Assembly: GCA_949987705.1 (NCBI GenBank)
Contig: OX465281.1
Location: 178,884,516-178,948,515, forward strand
Reading direction: 5' to 3'
DNA from: Thereva unica
Taxonomy: Eukaryota; Arthropoda; Insecta; Diptera; Therevidae
DNA: 64,000 nt
Part shown: piece after piece, positions 60,601-64,000 of the stretch
How the letters are laid out: every line of letters begins with the position of its first letter
Position numbering within the stretch: the stretch's first letter is position 1
The notes under the pieces: generated by a model
The model's input: the letters and a program-made list of their open reading frames with translations, nothing else
Databases searched by the model: none
Told to the model about the DNA's origin: nothing
Program-made: the position numbers and the translations under genes

Positions 60601-60767
60601 AAGACCTAGAACAACGTGGAGGAGAACCCTACTAGAAGAAGCCGCAACAACTGGGAGATCCTGGTCGGAGCTGAGAGCTGTCGCGCAAAACAGAGTCCGC
60701 TGGAGGGCAACTGTTTCCGCCCTCTGTCCCATGAGGGATTAAAGGAGTTTAAAGAAGAAAGAAGAAG
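57660..60767 (+). mobile_element. RTE-type LINE, full length, with 8-bp duplication
   Basis: 3108 bp from GGGGCGAACGG to a tail AAAGAAGAAAGAAG, flanked by ACTATTGG on both sides (57652-57659, 60768-60775). Size and short simple 3' tail fit the RTE clade. A 5' leader of about 280 bp precedes the single polyprotein frame. It sits in the 3' part of a Helitron. Confidence 0.85.
57942..60742 (+). pseudogene. RTE endonuclease/reverse transcriptase, frameshifted
   Basis: The endonuclease part (ETRWPDAGEHICPNG; VVQCYAPTEDAEDD; VLMGDLNAQIGRNN; DHVAVSRRWR; GSDHHLVVATI) resembles the craniofacial-development-protein-2-like RTE endonucleases annotated in many insects. RT motifs follow: GKASGKDGIPPELL, CDNWRGICLLSTVGKILSHI, QAGFRKGRSCIDHI, a GVRQGCLLSPLLF box in another frame, DYADDFCLLAH with the catalytic Asp pair, FCYLGSVIT, and C-terminal RRKWNWVGHTLRR, GRPRTTWRR. 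Frameshifts at about 58245, 59290, 59815 and 59935 make it inactive. Few other defects, so it is relatively young. Confidence 0.85.
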
Positions 60768-60812
60768 ACTATTGGCTTATAGTTGCAGCGACGCGCACAG
60801 GATCCCAGCTAG

Positions 60813-61643
60813 TAAATAAATAATGAATTCAATATTTGGTTTATACACCGTACATGGAACCCGACGAAATTCAATTTGGCGCCTTCACCTTAATCTCAAA
60901 ATTTTTGATTACATTCTGTAATAAGTAATTCTGACTCAAGGTAAAGACTTTTACAGTAAACCGACAATTCAACCACTTTGATGGTGCATGCGACACCGGT
61001 CGAGCTTACTGCAGTCGTTGAACGAATTTTAATGCAAAGGGTGAAGATGTGCTTAGAGGGGAGAAATCAACGCTTCTGGATTCTATTTCTTGCGTTGATT
61101 TCACGAACACACTTGCATTGACTGCCATTTTGTCATTCGTATTTTGTTTGGCGAAAATACTCGAACATAGGTATCATAGCAATGTACAATAATTTGGTGA
61201 CTGCAGTAAGCACGCAGTCCAACTTGAACGTCTGATAACCTATCTGTGCGTGCTTACCTGCTGAGCTTACCAAGAATATCACTCACATGTAACTTCCCTA
61301 AATAATTTTAAAATTAGACTATTCTTATGAGGAATAAATATTATTTTAAAAATCATTTTCAATGCACAATAATTTCAAATTTTCACATAAAACACTTTCA
61401 TTGCTTAACTTTACTATAATAACTTACCACTATTTATCTTTATTATGTCACCTTTAAATTATTTTATTTAACCGAAAATATCTATTAGTTGCTTTGACGA
61501 ACGATAAAAACTGCTCGGATTCGCGCATTTTTCATATGCAATAAATTTGACAGTTCTTCAGCGAACATTCAGACTAAGTCACACATATGAAAAAATCTAC
61601 AGCAAGGCCTGTATGTAGTTGAGAGGGGTTTGTATTTTCTTTT
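60813..61643. other. Gene-free stretch
   Basis: An inverted pair GAGCTTACTGCAGTC (about 61001) and GACTGCAGTAAGCACG (about 61199) suggests an old element of about 300 bp, without clear limits. Confidence 0.35.
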
Positions 61644-62521
61644 GGGGCCCATCCACGTGCCAACTAGTTGTCCAAACTGAGTTGTGTAAAAAGTTGTTGT
61701 TTTGCCACAAACGCTTCAACTGGATATTTCAAGTGTCAATTCGATATTTTGTAGGCAATTTGAAATTTAAATGAAATTGTAGAAAACCCACGACTACTCG
61801 TAAGTTTTATAATAATAAAAATTGGAGAAACATGATTTTTTAGATTAATTATAATTTTTTTTAATTATTAATATGAATATTTATATTTTTTAAAATATAA
61901 ATTAAATTCTAAGGGTGAGTTGCACCAAATCGTTGGTTAAAGTTATTGTTAAAGTTAACTTTAACAATAACAAAGTTGTTAAAGTTCCAGTTTGTAAAAA
62001 TGAGTTGCACCACCCAACCGTTTGTTAAAGTTATCGTTAAGGGCTACTTCGATTTAAATTTACATTTTTGTGTATTTATAAGCTTCACAGTTTGTGAGTT
62101 TATTGAAAATGCAAATGTGCCTGGTTAAAGTTAACGTTAAAATGTTACGTCATGTTAACAATTGTTAAACGGTGCAACTCCCGTTTTGTCTAACCGGAGA
62201 TTTGACAACCGAATTAGCTTTTGTTACGGTTAAAGTTAGTTGGTGCAACTCACCCTAAAAGTATAAATTATGAAAATAATTTAATATTATGTGAACTTTC
62301 ATAATTTAAATTAAAAATAATGCAAAATAAACTTGCAAAAAAATATATTCTTCGAATTCAGACTTAATTCATCCAAATAGTTTGCCAAACTGCAATACAC
62401 ACAGTGCAACTAGTTGCCCAAACTCTAGACTCCGCCCCCATAAAATTAAAAGTTTTTGATTTATCCCAACTGAAACCCCAACTGTCAAATCAGTTTACCA
62501 ACTGCCCCACACACGATGCGA
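61644..62521. mobile_element. MITE-A copy 7, carrying a nested MITE
   Basis: Left end GGGGCCCATCCACGTGCC. The family sequence runs through to CACACACGATGCGAT, where it stops short of the right terminus and meets a piece of a left end in inverted register (GGAGCCCATCGACGG, to about 62575). The inner element 61913-62255 adds about 343 bp. Confidence 0.72.
61913..62255. mobile_element. MITE with GGGTGAGTTGCACCAA ends and TAA duplication
   Basis: 343 bp. Left GGGTGAGTTGCACCAA and right TTGGTGCAACTCACCC, then multiple GTTAAAGTTA/TAACTTTAAC motifs inside. TAA on both sides (61910-61912, 62256-62258). MITE-A copy 4 at about 9890 has the empty site ATTCTAAAAGTATAAAT, with a single TAA. Confidence 0.88.
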
Positions 62522-62584
62522 TATTGGAGCCCATCGACGGGCCCAAACTGAGTTGTGTTGTCACTGAATCGCATTTCTTTCATA

Positions 62585-62645
62585 TAAGGTGATAACAGAA
62601 AGCAAGTCCAAGGGCGATTTATTAGCGTCTCTGTTTGCCTCGAAA
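62585..62645 (+). repeat. Short LINE fragment
   Basis: AAGGTGATAACAGAAAGCAA then GTCCAAGG.CGA matches the start of the fragment at 42565 (AAGGTGCTAACAGAAAGCAA). Too short to classify alone. Confidence 0.4.
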
Positions 62646-62897
62646 TATCCGAAATTTCTGGCACCCCACACCAAATTTTTCTAAAAGAATTAAAAAATAC
62701 CTACAATTAAAGAATTTTCTTGGTAAAAATTAAAAGGTACCGAAAAATTTACTTAATCCACTCACATTGCTAGTCTCGCCTACAAAAAGTGACCTACAAG
62801 ACAAAATATTTGATAACCTCATCTATCATATCAAGAAAGTGTCTTAATCAAAGGACAATGGGCGGATTGGTACAACCCCTCAATAGCAATGATATAT
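62646..62897. other. Unassigned stretch
   Basis: A+T-rich, no frame or repeat recognised. Confidence 0.3.
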
Positions 62898-63990
62898 ACA
62901 TCGTTAGATAGGTATTTTTAAGTAGAACAATATTGACTATGGCGGCGTTTTTCTATTCGTTGTCCGTTTGGAGTTATGGCTACAAATGTGAAAATGTTTT
63001 TTTATGCTTTTATTTAATGTTTTTTTTTACCGATACGTATTTATATTAGACCGAGGCTTCAGGGATAGTTTAGATGACATAGAGGCACATGGCTATGAAT
63101 ATTATGTACCTCCAACCAAAGCTCGTCAGGAGACACAATTCAGTACCGAGCAAGCCAACGACGCACGAGCGGTTACGATGTGCCGATAGGTAGTGGAAGT
63201 GGTGAATGGCAGGTGTAAGCGTGATTTTAAACTTTTGCGCCATAGATATTTTAATAGAGCGCTGCCAAGTATGTTCAATGATTTTAAAATCGCTGCTGCC
63301 ATTTTAAACCACTTCTACGTACCTATTACAGATAATGCACTCGCAGAAGAGTTTTTAACTCAAATAAGAGCTAAAGTAGATTCGCCGAATCTTTTATATA
63401 ATTATGTTGAAAGGAAGCGACTCATTTCCCGAAGGGCTAACTTTCAACGTTTGGCAGCTAATGAGCTAGAATCCTTTCCAATATTGTCAGAGGAACAAAT
63501 AATTGTCTTTGCGTTGGGTACTTATCAATTAAAACTGGCAAGGTCTTACTGCGCTGAACACATTACAAACCGGACGACGTACCAGGGGCACTTGTGCGCA
63601 TACTTTATCAATAATATGGTATTTAGGACACGAAAGACACACGGGATTTACTGTACCTGCAGCCTTCTTAAATGACGTAATCGTGGATGAAACATAAAAC
63701 ATAAATACTCATAAGAGAATTATGTACGTACCTACGTACCTATTATGTATGGACCTAGTAATAATAAGCAATTGCAGATTTTGTTGACAATATATGACGC
63801 GGCACGATTATTCTGTGTTTACTTTATACCTTCTACGTTCAATAACCAATATTTTTTTGAAAATAAAAAATATAATATATGCAAGCAAAATCGATGGACA
63901 AAGCGGCCTATAACTCCGAATGGACAACGAATAGAAAAACGCCGCCATTGTCAATATTGTTCTACTAAGAAATACCTATCCAATGATGTT
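62898..63990 (+). mobile_element. Harbinger/ISL2EU-like deletion derivative with about 85-bp ends
   Basis: The left ACATCGTTAGATAGGTATTT ... GTAGAACAATATTGACTATG, GCGGCGTTTTTCTATTCGTT, GTCCGTTTGGAGTTATGGC faces an inverted match at 63904-63990. The inner arms flank a transposase remnant. Total 1093 bp. The exact target duplication is unclear; A/T-rich text surrounds both ends. Confidence 0.75.
63040..63675 (+). pseudogene. DDE_Tnp_4-type transposase, C-terminal half
   Basis: Starts in the middle of the catalytic domain: LDRGFRDSLDDIEAHGYEYY, then a stretch ending TEQANDARAVTMCR, a stop (TAG at 63190), then VVEVVNGRCKRDFKLLRHRY. DRGFRD and (V)VE..NGR.K are the second and third acidic-site regions of Harbinger-superfamily (DDE_Tnp_4) transposases. 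The frame 63193-63675 continues open for 160 codons. The N-terminal DNA-binding and first catalytic parts are gone. Confidence 0.75.
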
Positions 63991-64000
63991 TAAATTATTG

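Larger units (their letters stand above)
57546..60812 (+). mobile_element. 3' part of Helitron 4, carrying an RTE LINE
   Basis: The right end, GCAGCGACGCGCACAGGATC then CCAGCTAG before T (60812/60813), has the Helitron 3' form and resembles the end of Helitron 2. The body before the LINE matches Helitron interiors (minisatellite above). The 5' end is not certain; it may lie near 56345-56360, which would place the Harbinger element at 56383 inside as well. Confidence 0.55.

Noticed and set aside
60163..60732. 189-codon minus-strand open frame
   Set aside because: It is the antisense of the RTE reverse-transcriptase C terminus, which has clear family motifs on the plus strand.

Overview
ORGANISM AND OVERALL CHARACTER. 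This is nuclear DNA from an animal, almost certainly an insect. A dipteran is my best guess, from intron sizes of about 50-70 bp, two insect-like orthologues and frequent short ACATATGTAT-type motifs, but the order is not proven. The window is A+T-rich, gene-poor and dominated by mobile DNA. I could assemble only two host protein genes, both from conserved multi-exon frames that join exactly at GT..AG sites. LAYOUT. (1) 224-14137 (+): a GTPBP1-type translational GTPase in five exons. Exons 1-2 lie at 224-677 and exons 3-5 at 12514-14137. They are separated by an 11.8-kb intron packed with MITEs, a hAT remnant and a long-inverted-repeat element. (2) 14163-18039: intergenic repeats, including a MITE that carries a tRNA-derived SINE. 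(3) 18040-28259: a decayed Ty3/Gypsy LTR retrotransposon that has been a landing pad. It carries four MITEs, a LINE that itself contains a MITE, and a SINE inside its 3' LTR. (4) 30173-33947 (-): an SLC35F5-type membrane transporter in eight exons. (5) 34096-64000: about 30 kb in which I find no intact host gene. It holds two tandem Helitrons at a precisely identifiable empty site, a third Helitron with three 5'-like ends, a fourth Helitron carrying an RTE-type LINE, a Tc1-like transposon, CR1/Jockey-like LINE copies on both strands, hAT MITEs with perfect 8-bp target duplications, PIF/Harbinger-type elements and, at the right edge, a Harbinger/ISL2EU-like deletion derivative with ends of about 85 bp. 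HOW THE PARTS RELATE. The window is an archaeological stack. In many cases a second, uninterrupted copy of the host repeat lies elsewhere in the window, so the insertion point, the target duplication and the relative order of events can be read directly. Target-site classes seen are TA, AT, TTAA, three-base (mostly TAA/TTA), about 4-5 bp, 8 bp (hAT and LINE) and the A/T junction of Helitrons. I found no CRISPR array, operon, rRNA or true tRNA gene, and nothing that qualifies as a new multi-gene system. The novelty is in the mobile elements: their nesting, their possible autonomous partners and several families I cannot name.
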